Shown in pieces: positions 12,370 through 23,450 of a stretch of 40,564 nucleotides of DNA. The notes beneath the pieces were generated by a model. The model was not told the DNA's origin. It searched no databases and was given only the letters and a program-made list of their open reading frames with translations. Position numbers and translations under genes: made by a program. The stretch is from the NCBI GenBank assembly GCA_016800925.1, contig JABCPU010000537.1, positions 1 to 40,564 on the forward strand, in the 5' to 3' direction. How positions within the stretch are numbered: position 1 is the stretch's first letter; each line of letters begins with the position of its first letter. This stretch comes from Suillus spraguei (Eukaryota > Basidiomycota > Agaricomycetes > Boletales > Suillaceae).

Positions 12370-13990
12370 TTGCTGCACCTCTTCCTTCATTTCATTTCTT
12401 TCGCGTTCACTTCCAGTTAACACGTATCGAAACGCGTGACAGTGTATTCCTCTTCCGTTCTCGCAACTGACATGTCCTCTTGAAATACAAGCCTATTGTC
12501 CGCTCAGCACTAGTAAGCGGAATCCTTTTCAACGTGCACAAAACCTTCCTCCCATCTGACCACCAGTCTCATAGTCATCATTTCCATCATCATCCGAGGA
12601 TCGTCCTCCATCTGGAAAATGTAGATTTGGACATCAGTATCTATCTAATCCGATAGCATTGTGGTACCATCAGGTACTGTTTGCGTTGTTAGCAGTACCA
12701 CTTCGCGTGCGCGTGATTGTGCTTTCAACTGATTGATTCTGACCTTTCTAGTTTTATCTCGCGACCAGGCCTAGCTTCTTCTAGCCCGAGAAGGCTCTGA
12801 ACATTCACACATGTCAAGCTATTCATGCCAGTCTCACCCACGTTTGGCAGGAGCTCATTTTTCTCTTTTCCATTCACCGGTGCATTCTCTGTTCAGCCAC
12901 GATAGACACAAGGACGTGAGAATCTTGGGATGAATGCCAGCTTGGCACCACCTCCATATAACTGACATTCTCGCAATGTCATTGTGCAGCAGGACAACGT
13001 ACCTATGTAAGTAGTCTTTCAATATCGCTCCCAGTTGACGTGCGTGGAGGTTGACAATGCGTTCCCATTGATGAGTCTAGTTTGCATTCTAGGGACGAGG
13101 ACGAGTCGCCTACAGTGCGATTTTCCTTCTGATTTTTTAACGTCTGCATTGTAATAGCATGCCTTCGCATCGATTCAACGTGCCATCCACTCTGCTGTTC
13201 CATTGTGGCCCCGGTAACTCATCAAAATGACCACTAGCCTTTACGGACGAAGGTCCTTCTGAAGCTGCGTGTCATGACGGAGAGTCTGTCTGTTTCAAAG
13301 GTAAGTATGTGCGATAGCGATTGGTCTCATCTTGCGGCCCTATGTGCTTTCTTAACATATAGCATTACAGGGACCAACTTCTAAGCGGTCGTCGTTACCC
13401 CAAACCATCGCTCTCCAACACAACTTCCCTGCCTCTTTTTGCCTTACCTCAGGTCACCTTCACCCATCCATTATCCCACCATTCCTCCCGGTGACGTGTA
13501 TCTCAAACGAAGTATTCTTGGGAGAGACTAATTTTGGATGAGCAGCTGTTTGTGTCTGAGCTGCCTGTAATCAGTACTCGTCGACGTGGTTGGGGTGGTT
13601 GGATGGCATATTGTCATGCTGTTAGCGACGGCTTCAAGGATGAAGAAGTTAGTTGCAGCGGGCTATCTATTTAGATAAGGAGGCAATGGAATCTGATAAG
13701 GAGAGGATGAAGCTGGATGTGCCTTGTCGAGCGGTGGTTTAAGTTCGCATCAGGAGTTCTCAGTTTATCCCGCAGGAGGTAAACGGGGAAGCAATTCTAT
13801 AATCGAGAGTATAGTAGCAATGGAAGGAAAGTATGTAAACGTAGTGAATGAAACCTTTGTGCAGCCCTGTTTTGCGAGAGTGAGCTCATTAAGTGGCAGA
13901 ACGGAACAGTTGAAGTGCAAGAAGGAAATGATGTACGGTACAAAATCTGTAGATTGGGCATAGAACATAAGTACAAAGGCAAGGGCTATA
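12370..13990. repeat. Duplicated flank, copy B
   Basis: Same landmarks as flank A: the CT-rich start with CATTTCTTTCGCGTTCAC, TTCTCTGTTCAGCCACGATAG, GTAAGT at 13007, an intron-like segment at 13301-13370 (GTAAGTATGT to CATTACAG), and CAGTTTATCCCGCAGGAGG near 13762. It ends against a NACHT-WD40 tail relic. Copies B and D resemble each other more than A or C in the first half. Confidence 0.75.
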
Positions 13991-13995
13991 CAACC

Positions 13996-14215
13996 TAATA
14001 CTGTTCACGATACTTGTGCCATGATCGGTGCCATGTGGGACATGACTCAAATCCAGCTGCGGTGTATTATCGGATATCAGCCATACATTACGCCTGATAC
14101 AAAGCGAACGGGATCCAGAAGAGATCGTTTGGGACCAATGATCCATCTTCGTGCAAGATGGGGTCGAAGAGGAAGGGGCTGGAGCTAACCATACGTATTG
14201 GCGAGATTTGCTTTG
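13996..14215 (-). pseudogene. Relic of a NACHT-WD40 C-terminal tail (B side)
   Basis: In two frames the minus strand still shows the family tail: a CTK..DHWS block where others have CTNEEGWIIGP, a decayed copy of GRLLFWIP, and NTPQLDLSHVPHGT near its end. No WD40 blades precede it: homology stops at about 14200 and flank C follows. It is a leftover of a third gene whose body was deleted. Too degraded to encode anything useful. Confidence 0.7.
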
Positions 14216-14419
14216 AGTTAGGAACCTGCAGCAGTTAGTACGTGATATACATGCCTTGCAAGATATCTGGTTTAGGACTTGCTGACGACTTTGAAACCAG
14301 ATCTTGTTTTGCCTCCTACAGCTATTCAATACCTACTCTGTGGAATGCTTGGCACTCATACGGCTCGCTCTTGAGTCCGCCTCAATTGTTTGTTTATGTT
14401 CCTCAATTCTTCCATGTTC

Positions 14420-16075
14420 TGTCTATTTATACATGTCCGATCTAATTGCCAATACCTGACTATCTGTTCCTGTCATTCGGGTGGTGCTTGGGTCTATAAC
14501 TCCCAATATTCAATGCTTGGCACCGGTACGTGGTCTTCAATTTCCTCTTCTACTTACATGTTAATTTTCTAAACTTGTTGCTGCACCCCTTTCATTTCTT
14601 TCGCATTCGCTTTTAGTCTAATGCGCTATCGTTGCGCGTGTATCCCTCTTCTGTTCTCACAATTAACATGTCCTCTTCAAACACACATCTGCTCTCCAGT
14701 GTCCACTCGCGAGCAAAATCGTCTTTGACGCAGATTCAGATGTCAGTGCCACTTCAACATCTTTTTAGGCCAACAACCATGCTGAGGTACTGTTTGCATT
14801 CTCCAGTAGTGCCACCGCTTCATGTGGGTCTCAACTGATCAATTTTGACCCTTCTGGCTTCCACTTTCAATCAAATTTTGGCCAAAGAAACCTCTAAACA
14901 TCGCACATAGGGCAACGCGTTTCTATCTCTCGGACATGCGGTTCAGCCACTGCCGGCAGGAGTTTTTTCACCCTGTATGGCGTTCTTTGTTCAGTGGCGA
15001 TAGAAACGATAATGCGAGAACCTTGGGCATGAGTGCCCCGGCGAATGGCTTGGTACCTCTTTCGTATAATCAATGTTCTCGCAGTGCAGTAGGATAACGT
15101 ACCATGCAAGTAAGTCTTTCGCTATCTTTCTCAGTTGAAGTGCACAAAGCCTGATGATATGCTCACACGGACAAGTATAGTTCACATTATTGGGATGAGG
15201 ACGGCTTTTTCCCGTTGCAACTTTTCTTCTGAATTTCGACCGTCTATATGCGATTTTGGAACAGCGTGCACTCACACATGTCATCCACCATGGTATCCCG
15301 CTATCCCCAAGTAACTTCTCAAGCTAACTTGACCACGACGCGTTGCTACCTTGCCAACCTTGTCAAACCAGATTCCTTTTGAAGTAAGCATCGCTAACCA
15401 TCACGACGGGAAAAACTCTTTATTCCAAAGGTACGTACAACAGCTATTGGTCTCATCTCGTGGCTCTACACTTAACATATAGCATTACAGGAACGAACTT
15501 ATGAGCACTAGTCGACGTACAAAACCATCCTTCAACTTCCACACGTGGTCTCCTCCACCTCACCTCCAATCACCATCGCCTACCCATCTTTCCACCCTTC
15601 CTCCTGGTGAATGCATGTCATATTCCTGCGCTGCTGTGATTCATCTTCGTCGAGCGTTTGTGTGGGTAGGTTTTCTAACATCACAGTTCATGTTGGTGGG
15701 CACCGCTTCAAGGGGTGAGGAAGCTGATTGCAGTGAGCCATCTATTCAGAGGCAATGAAGTCTGACAAAGAGAGAGGATGAAACTGCATCGGACAAAGTG
15801 ACCCTTGTTGAGTGGTGATTCAAGTTCACGTCGATACACAGTTTATCCTGCAGGGAGTGGACGAAGTAATTCTATATTGAAGAGTATTTGTAGCGATGGG
15901 AGGGTATGTAAAGAAATCTTCGTGTGAACTAAACAAGAGCGAGTCCATTAACTGTAGCGGGACACATCGAATGCAATGTAATCATGTATTGTACGAAACG
16001 TGTAGAATGCGCATAGATCTTTAGTTGATCAACATAAGTCCAAGGTTTGACTGACAGGTACAAAGGTAATGAAGC
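14420..16075. repeat. Duplicated flank, copy C
   Basis: Closest to flank A. Landmarks are TCTAATTGCCAATACCTGAC near 14442 (A has TAATTGCCAATAGCGAC near 4901), TTGCTGCACCCCTTTC near 14577, GTAAGT at 15110-15115, an intron-like segment at 15431-15490 followed by GAACGAACTTATGA, and CAGTTTATCCTGCAGGGAG near 15839. It runs into a tail relic at 16076. Confidence 0.75.
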
Positions 16076-16290
16076 CTAATACTGTTCCCGACACTTGTGC
16101 CATGATGTGCCATGTGCAACATGACTCAAGTCCAGCTGCATGACATCGTTGGCTATCACTAATGTGTTGCCCAGGGCAGACATTGCGCCTGAGTAGAGAG
16201 CGAGCGGGATCCAGAAGAGAAGCCGCCCTTTGGGACCAACAATCCATCCCTCCTCGTTCATGCAGGGTGGGGCTGGAGCTGGGGTTTCGA
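16076..16290 (-). pseudogene. Relic of a NACHT-WD40 C-terminal tail (C side)
   Basis: An open minus-strand stretch carries the family tail nearly intact: PCMNEEGWIVGPKGRLLF, then LDLSHVAHGTSWHKCREQY and a stop at the same place as in copy 2. There is no WD40 array upstream; about 16285-16293 the sequence switches to the 3' flank of the next gene (16294 onward). The tail has no start codon of its own and is best read as the stump of a fourth gene cut by a deletion. Confidence 0.75.
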
Positions 16291-16293
16291 GTT

Positions 16294-16560
16294 CACATCG
16301 TGTTCTAACTTGCACAGTTTATCCTGCAGGGAGTGAACGAAGTAATCATATAGTGAAGAGTATCTGTAGCGATAGGAGGAGGGCATGTCAACATAGTTAA
16401 TGAAATCTTCGTGCAACCTAAACGAAAGCAAGTCCATAAACTATAGCGGAACGAATCGAATCGAATGCAAGGTGAATATGTATTGTGCGAAATCTGTAGA
16501 ATGCGCATAGATCTTCAGTCAATTGACATAAATACATGCCAAAAGTTTGACTAACAGATA
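16294..16560. repeat. Partial duplicated flank next to NACHT-WD40 copy 2
   Basis: Near-identical to 6360-6600 (ACATCGTGTTCTAACTTGCA, then CAGTTTATCCTGCAGGGAG). Only the last ~270 bp of the 2-kb flank are present here, so this is the proximal 3' flank of copy 2 with the distal part replaced by the relic at 16076-16290. Confidence 0.8.
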
Positions 16561-16570
16561 CAAAGGCAAC

Positions 16571-19500
16571 CTAATACTGTTCCCGACACCTGTGCCATGA
16601 TGTGCCATGTGCGACACGACTCAAATCCAGCTGTGGAGTATTGGCAGGTATCACCAATGTGTTCCCTGGGGCATACATATGAGACATCGCGTCTGAGTAG
16701 AAAGCGAGCGGAATCCAGAAGAGAAGCCGTCCTTCGGGACCTATAATCCATCCCTCCTCATTCGTGCAGGATGGGGCTGGGGTTTCGGACTCAGCATATT
16801 GGAGAAAGGAGGCGGAGGAATGAAGGGCATGAGTCGGGTTGGATGAAAAGCATATTGCAGGTGCTTCAAACGATCGGTGCCGGTTTATAAAGTCTATATC
16901 CCACACCCGGATGGTCTTGTCTTGTGAACCAGACACGATGCGTTTACCATCAGGTGAGATGGCGACAGACAGAACGGGTCTGGTGTGCCCTCGAAAAGGG
17001 GGACCCACTGCCTCACCAGTCTTCATATCCCACACCCGGACGGTCTTGTCATCCGAGCCAGACACAATGCGGTTACCATCTGGAGAGATTGCAACGGCAT
17101 TAACGGTGTTGGTGTGGCCTTGGAGAGGGGTGCCCAATAGCTCGCCAGTTCCCATATCCCACACACGGATAGTGTTGTCTCGTGAGCCAGATACAATGCA
17201 AGAGACGTCCGGCGACATTGCAACAGAGAGGACATAGCCAATGTGACCTTGGAGAGGGGCATACAATGGCTGGCGTGTCCCCATATCCCACACTTGGATT
17301 GTCTCGTCATCCGAAGCAGACACTATGCGATTTCCGTCCGATGAAATTGCGACAGACCGAACCCAGTCAGAGTGCCCACTGAGAGAATATGCCTCCCCAG
17401 TCTCAATATCCCACACCCGGATTGTCCTGTCGGTTGAACCAGACACAATATATTTTCTGTCTGGCGAGATTGCGACAGACCGAACAGAGCCAGTGTGACC
17501 TTGGAGACTAACACCCAATGCCTCCCCAGTTTCCTCATTCCACATGCGGATGGTCCTGTCGCCTGAACCAGACACAATGCTCTTCCCGTCCAACGAGATT
17601 GCGACTGACAGAACCCAATCAGTGTGCCCTTGGAGAGGGGCAACTAATGCTCTGCCAGTCTCTATATCCCACACCCGAACTGTCTTGTCATCTGAACCGG
17701 ACACGATGCGATGTCCATCAGGCGAGATTGCAATAGAGTTAACGGAGGCAGTGTGGCTTTGGAGGGCGGCAACCGATGCCTGGCCCATAATAGTGTCGGC
17801 ATCCCACACCCGAATTGTCTTGTCACTTGAACCAGAAACTATGCGGTTTCCATCCGGAGAGATTGTGACGGACCAAACCCCGTCAGTATGGCCTTGGAGA
17901 GGTGATTCTAGTGCCATGCCAGTCTTCGCATCCCACACTCGGATCGTCTTGTCAGACGAACCAGATACAATGCGGTTTCCATCTGAAAATATTGCAACTG
18001 ATAGAACGTGGCCAGTGTGACCTTGAAGGGGGGCACCCAATGCCTCGCCAGTCTCCATACTCCACACCCGGATTGTCGCGTCTCCTGAACCAGAAATTAT
18101 GCATATCCCATCTGGCGAAATTGCGACACACCGAACAGGGCCAGCGTGGCCTTGGAGAGGGGCGCCCAATGCTTCGCCAGTCTCCATACTCCACACCCGA
18201 ATCGTGTTGTCATTCGAACCAGACACGATGCGTTTTCCATCTGGTGAGATTGTGACAGACTGAACTTCGGCCGCATGCCCTTGGAGTGGGGCACCAAATT
18301 CCTTGCCTGTCTCCATGTCCCACACCCGAATTGTCTTGTCGTCCGAACCAGACACGATGCGTTTCCCGTCCGGTGAAATTGCAACAGACCAAACCCAGTC
18401 AGCGTGGCCTTGGAGAGGGGATCCTAATGCCTCGCCAGTCTTTGCATCCCACACACGCACTGTTTTGTCCGATGAACCTGAAACGATGCGATGTCCAGTC
18501 GGTGAGAACGCAACGGACAAAACATATCCAGTGTGGCCTTGAAGAGGGCCAAATGATGCCTCGCCAGTCTCTGTATCCCACACCTGGATAGTTCTATCGT
18601 CTAAACCGCATGCTATGCATTTTCCGTCAGGTGACATCGCAACTGCGTTGACCACGTGAGTTGCATGGAGTATCTTTTCCATCTGAGGCCAATTGACGAC
18701 ATGGCCGGCAACAATGCGCGGGGTGCAAGGAAACTGTCCAGCAAACTTACGAAACATTTTTGACTCTGTTGGAGCGAACGGTAGAGCGGACAAGTATAAA
18801 TGGGGAGTGCTGCGTAAAATTGTGGGCGCGAAGGTTCGGATGAAACGCAAAGTATCTCTGGTAGCGTCACTAACATGTGTGAACTCGGCATGACCCTAAG
18901 ACCACCCCACACTGGTAAGAATTCGGTTGGCAAAGAATGAACTTGAGCTACGCACTGAAAACCAATCTGCAATTAATAAGAGGGTCCCTATGGAGCCACC
19001 GAGGCTTTTCATGAGAGCCAGTGCTTCCAACCACCAAAGAAGGCGCTCTCCATCGAAGAAAGCTTCAACTTCCTTGGCGAGCGATGATTCAAAGGACGTA
19101 GAGCTGACATGAGTCCCCCAGAATCGACATGAGTATGATAGCTCAGTTGAAATGTATTTTTTTACTCGGTTTTCCAAGTCAGGGACGGAAGAGTTGGGCA
19201 AGTAAGAATTCTCCAAGGAGCAGATGTTGAAGCGAAGTCCACGCTCCGAGTCGTCCATGACCCGAAGGGAAGCAAAAGCGAGATCGCCTGTACCAATGAC
19301 CTATCAACAAAAAAGTCATGACTGCGCAATTTGTCGGTGAGAAAGTCGTAGAATGACGCGTGGAGGGGACGAATGGGAGTATGAAGATCCGTGGTGCCGG
19401 TCAACAGCGAGCTCAATGGCCCGACGACCCGATCCATTTTGTAATTGCATGTCTCTTCGGGAAAATGTAGTCGCATAGCGGTCAATGCAGGCATGGGAAG

Positions 19501-21834
19501 CGGTTCTAATGATGCAAGTATTTGCCCCATCACAGAGCGAAATATAGGAATCCCTTCGTCGCGCTCGTCCTCCGGTATCATGTCCTTCAAAACACGATTA
19601 TACATATCATCCAACAGACGTGTTCCTTTTGCAGATGTTCCAGCAATCACAGCGTTGAACCGAGCCATTGAATCCAAGCCAACTTTGTTGGTACCTTTGA
19701 TGTAATCGCAGGCAAGACGAGCCCATTCAAACAGACCGTCAGATTTTCGAGCAAGCGTCTTGAAGTGCCCATCGTTGAATGTGTTGCGCGGGGTTTTCAG
19801 CATGGTGGAAATGTAAATCTGGATGTCACGATCTGTGGATTCAGTGGGAATTTCATCCATGGAGATATGACGGATATGAGACACGTTCATGGCATCCCCA
19901 ATGTCTTCTAGTGGACGGGAAGTGACAATGACACGGAAGTTTGCCGGAAGTTGAGATAGTTGGGGAGAAGCGTTCAGATCGCCAGCAAGGATATGGAGAA
20001 TCTGTTCCCGGGATTTGGCATTACCGCTCTCATCCAACGCATCAATGATCGTCAGCACAGGTGCAGTGATTGATTTCGAGGCCTCGCCAATCGGTCCTAC
20101 GACTAACTCCTGCCATTGACGTGAGATGTCTATGGTATGCTTTAGCTCGTTGTCATTATGAACTGCACGCGCCAAGGGCTCCCCGCATGGTAATATCACA
20201 ATCCGCCAAGTCGCGTGCGATTGTCGTGAATATCTTTTCGTGGCGGCGTTCGGCTTCCCTTGTGCGGTCAAAGCAGAAGCACGCTCGCATTCCCCCCGCG
20301 CTCATGGGACCAGTTGGCTATGGTATGGGCGATGGCTGATTTGCCTTTCCCTGCCGTGCCAGACAACCATAACACACGTGGCACGTCTTCACCCGTGCTA
20401 CGGATCCAACACTTGATCTCGGATAGAATGTCTTCCCGAGTGCCTGGGAGACATTTCTTGGAGGTATTCCGTCCAGCACCAGGCACGTATTCCATGCTGC
20501 TAACACCCAAGTCCTCAGCTAAATCGTTGGTATCGAATCTCAGAGAAGACTTAAATAGAATTTAGAGTTGATCGTACCAATACGGTGGACAGCTCCAGGG
20601 TGGTAACAGACACTTTGTCTCGAAATTGTTGCATGAGGTTGTCGAGAGCCTCATTATGACGTTGGATCGTGGCCTCTGTCTCATCGAAGACTTGCTTACC
20701 AAGTCTTTGCCCCTGTAAAGAGAAGCTGAGTCTTGGGCGACATTGTGGTGGAAAAGACTGACAAAAACTCTTCATATCCGAGTAATGGACGACAAAGTCG
20801 GCGCACTCCAGCGTCTGTCGCGCAATCTTTCCAGATATCTCTAGCATGGATGCAATCCTGGTCAATCCCTCCCCTTCCATTAATAAAGCATAGACGTCCA
20901 AGATCTTTGAGAGTAAACGGGACCACATCGTCATCTCTCTTTGCCTGAGCGAGAATCATCTGTCGCCCATACAATATTATTGACCTGCGAAATGTAAGAA
21001 TATGGAATCGAGCACACCTTGGACGCGCAGGTGAAGATACTCAATACCGCCTTCACATAGGGATGGACCTACGTACAAAGATCAGCCAACATACAAAATT
21101 GAGATAGACGCCCATACATCTGCGAGTTCCGTGGCGATGGAGTTAAACACCCTCAATGGTTTGAGAATTGGAGAGTACGTGTCGATTGTATCAGAAACAG
21201 ATTGTAAATTGTCGGATGCTGAAGCAGTGTTTTGCACCATTCCTGAGACAGTTCTGATCTCGTCGAAATCTGCTTTGGCGTTGGCAAGCGCTGCCTTCGC
21301 GAGGTTTAGGTCAGACTGATAAAGGAACTTAGTATTTGATTGAACAAGATATAAGAACATTACGAACCGTGATGGTTGAATTTATGTTTGCAACGCCCAA
21401 GTCTGAGGGCTGGTCAAGATTTGGTTCTGGAGTGATAGTGGTGGGTGGTAGAGGATCCTGCTGTCGTTAGATTAAACACGGAACATTCCAAGTCTAAGAA
21501 TTATACATACCCGGCTTGTCTGAGGGTGTGGGAGATCCGATGTGCTGGAACTCGCAGCTATGGGATCAGGGTTGGGAGACTGTCGAGCGCTTCGAGAGAA
21601 TCGTTTGGTCAAGCATTCAGGAATTAACCTTGATAATCCTCTGCGAGATCCCTTCCTCGAAGACGGGAGAGAGGACGGCTATAATGATCATGATGAGAAA
21701 CAATGTGTGGTTGTAACGAAAGTTCATACCTCACTGCCTGCCCTCCGGCCTCTCTCCTCTGGCAAATGAGGATTCGAACGACTTCGCTTCAGCAATCCCC
21801 AATGCCTCCTCCTCCGAGGATGGTCTTCATTCAT
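16571..21834 (-). CDS. NACHT-WD40 STAND (NLR-like) gene, copy 2, WD40 half intact, NACHT frame broken
   Basis: Same architecture as copy 1. ATG at 21834 (MNEDHPRRRRHWG), leader exons, helical exon 21319-21122, a second helical exon (ILDVYALLMEGEGLTRIAS), an intron at 20577-20519, and NACHT with Walker A GTAGKGKSAI near 20353. Then comes the linker, a putative 36-nt intron at 18905-18870, and one uninterrupted 759-codon frame from 18850 to 16571 carrying fourteen WD40 blades and the tail GPEGRLLFWIPLAF. The frame at 18850 starts with TTG and is an exon, not a start. Damage: one extra base near 20925, one near 20177 and one near 20288 (all inside or before NACHT), and one lost G near 19290. As sequenced, no full-length product can be made. 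Expected role by family: cytosolic receptor for non-self or heterokaryon incompatibility. Confidence 0.8.
16880..18660 (-). repeat. Fourteen near-identical WD40 repeats (129-nt unit), open frame
   Basis: The blades share a 43-residue core such as SVAISPDGKRIVSGSDDKTI followed by RVWD..TGEALG.PLQGHT. Differences cluster at the same few positions, such as the residues after GH (GYV, DWV, AEV, GPV, GHV, DGV, ASV, NTV) and those after GS. Fourteen blades would make two seven-bladed propellers. One unit is 2 residues longer (DADTIMGQASVAALQ) and one 2 shorter (IETGEAYSLSGHS). Confidence 0.9.
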
Positions 21835-21943
21835 CGAGTCTATTAGAAGGAGAGCTGAGTCTGTGTCTTTAGAAGTCTATTGGTAGGTGTACGCAAGCTG
21901 AACAGCTGGTAACTGAACATGCGTTTTAAAGCGCCCGTTATTG

Positions 21944-21948
21944 ATTGG
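21944..21948 (-). promoter_or_regulatory. CCAAT box of NACHT-WD40 copy 2
   Basis: CCAAT on the minus strand 110 bp upstream of ATG 21834, the same spacing as in copy 1. A TTTAAA lies about 20 bp closer to the gene. Function is inferred. Confidence 0.4.
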
Positions 21949-22184
21949 CTGCGTAGATGGATGGGCCACATGCTGAAACCTTAGTGCATATTGATTGATG
22001 AAGTACGTACTAGCGAATTGGCCATATCAGGAAACCTCATCATTGTACTGTTGCAGCAGTGCTTGCGACATTACAATATGATAAAATTCATTCACCAAGT
22101 ACTAGTGTACATCTAACGTGTTGAAGGGTGAAGATACAGTTTGATATTAATGCAATACTCCGCGTGGGAACAACTGGCCGCCCC

Positions 22185-22900
22185 TTAAGCCTTTGTTTCT
22201 TTCGCGTTAGCTTTTAGTTCAATTCATCATTATGATCGAAACGCGTGACAGCCTGAGTGTATTCCTCTTCAACTGACTTGTCCTCAAGCATGTTGTCCAC
22301 TCACCACTAGAGGCGAACCCATTTTCAACGTGCACGAAGCCGAAGTTCCTCCAGCTGGTATCTGACCACCAGTCTCATAGTCATGATTCATCACTCCCAT
22401 TGACAACCAGGCCTAGTGAACATTCACATACGCAAGCTGTTCATGCCACGCAGGCATGCAGCTCATTAACTGCCAGCAGGAGCTCATTTTACTTTCTCTT
22501 TCATCTGCAGGCGGCATCGTCCGTTCAGTACTAGTGACAGAAAAAAAGACGCGAGAATCTTGGGGATGAGTGCTAGCTTGGCACCTCCTCTATGTAAGCG
22601 ACATTCTCACAATGCCGCTGTGCAGCTGGACGACGTGCTATGTAAGTAGTCTTTCAATATTGCTCCCAGTTAAAGTGCACGGAGACTAATGATGCATTCT
22701 CAATGATGGATATAGTTTGTATTCTACGGACGAGGACGAGTCGTTCCCGTTGCGGTTTTCCTTCTGATTTTTTACTATCTATATGCGCTGTAATAGCACG
22801 CCTTTGCATCTGTTGGATATGCCTCCACTGTTATCTCGCTGTACCCCCGAACCACCTCGCCTACACCCCTAGAGCTCCTACTCCAATGTCTACTTTACTT
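22185..22900. repeat. Duplicated flank, copy D (truncated)
   Basis: Shares with flank B the segment with TTTCTTTCGCGTTAGC near 22188, GTTCAGTACTAGTGACAG, the GTAAGT at 22642-22647, and TTTTCCTTCTGATTTTTTAC near 22757. Homology fades after about 22880, so the distal third with the 60-70 nt intron-like segment is missing. Internal deletions relative to B lie near 22160 and 22400. Confidence 0.65.
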
Positions 22901-23038
22901 TGTGTGACAATGTTGAACGAAAGCTTCGTCCGTCACTATCAAGGAAAAGTCACTCATTCCTTTCATGCCCTTCTTGCCTTGCCCATAAACTGTCTAACAA
23001 ATAACCAACTTTCAACAGTTCGAAGTCGATGTCGATCC

Positions 23039-23056
23039 TTTTTTTTTTTTTTTTTT
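23039..23056. repeat. Poly-T run
   Basis: Eighteen consecutive T on the plus strand just past flank D. It could be a slippage tract or the A-tail footprint of a retroposed sequence on the minus strand; no target-site duplication was seen. Confidence 0.8.
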
Positions 23057-23347
23057 GTGTTCTTGTTTATTGTCCGTTGGGGCGAGGCCCTATAGTAGAC
23101 AATACGTACAATATGTAGCTGGATGCGTGAATATACTATGTGCGGGGGGTGTCTTTTCTAATGATGTCGATCCTTATCCTTTATCGCAATGCGCTGTCTT
23201 TCATCGACTCGATTGGCACTGCAGAATCTTCTCGACAGTCTACAACATTGAATGCTATCGAGCACTGTAAATACTACATAGTTTTAAACGTTTGATCTCA
23301 CCTTAGAAGCTCGTCGGAGATCACTTGTAAAAGCTTTGTCAAAGGAG

Positions 23348-23450
23348 TCATATTTGAGCGCCTCCAGCGGCTGTCATCGCGGCTTGTGCAAGACCAATAG
23401 CGTTGAGCTGGGTATCCAGCTGAGCCTGAGCGATTCTGTTCCGACTTAAT
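23348..23450 (-). other. Possible terminal exon of an unrecognised gene
   Basis: A minus-strand frame reads IAQAQLDTQLNAIGLAQAAM and ends in ..GGAQI and TGA at 23350-23348. It is Ala/Gln-rich and may be preceded by an acceptor (CATTAAG) near 23450. I cannot connect it to upstream exons, because DOA1 ends at 23738. It could be chance. Confidence 0.2.

Larger units (their letters stand above)
16294..22135. repeat. 5.8-kb segmental duplication, block 2
   Basis: Second copy of the block described at 6361-12190, in the same orientation. It carries NACHT-WD40 copy 2 and ends near ACTAACGTGTTGAA-like sequence at about 22115. Confidence 0.85.

Noticed and set aside
16880..18660. Regular 129-nt repeat spacing resembling a CRISPR-like array
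   Set aside because: The repeats are coding, lack spacers, and are in a eukaryote.
18850..18850. TTG at 18850 as the start of a stand-alone 759-residue WD40 protein
   Set aside because: The frame continues a family-typical linker from the NACHT side through an intron; there is no ATG and no promoter-like sequence there.
23039..23056. Poly-T run as the end of a LINE-type insertion
   Set aside because: No reverse transcriptase remnant or target-site duplication was seen around it.
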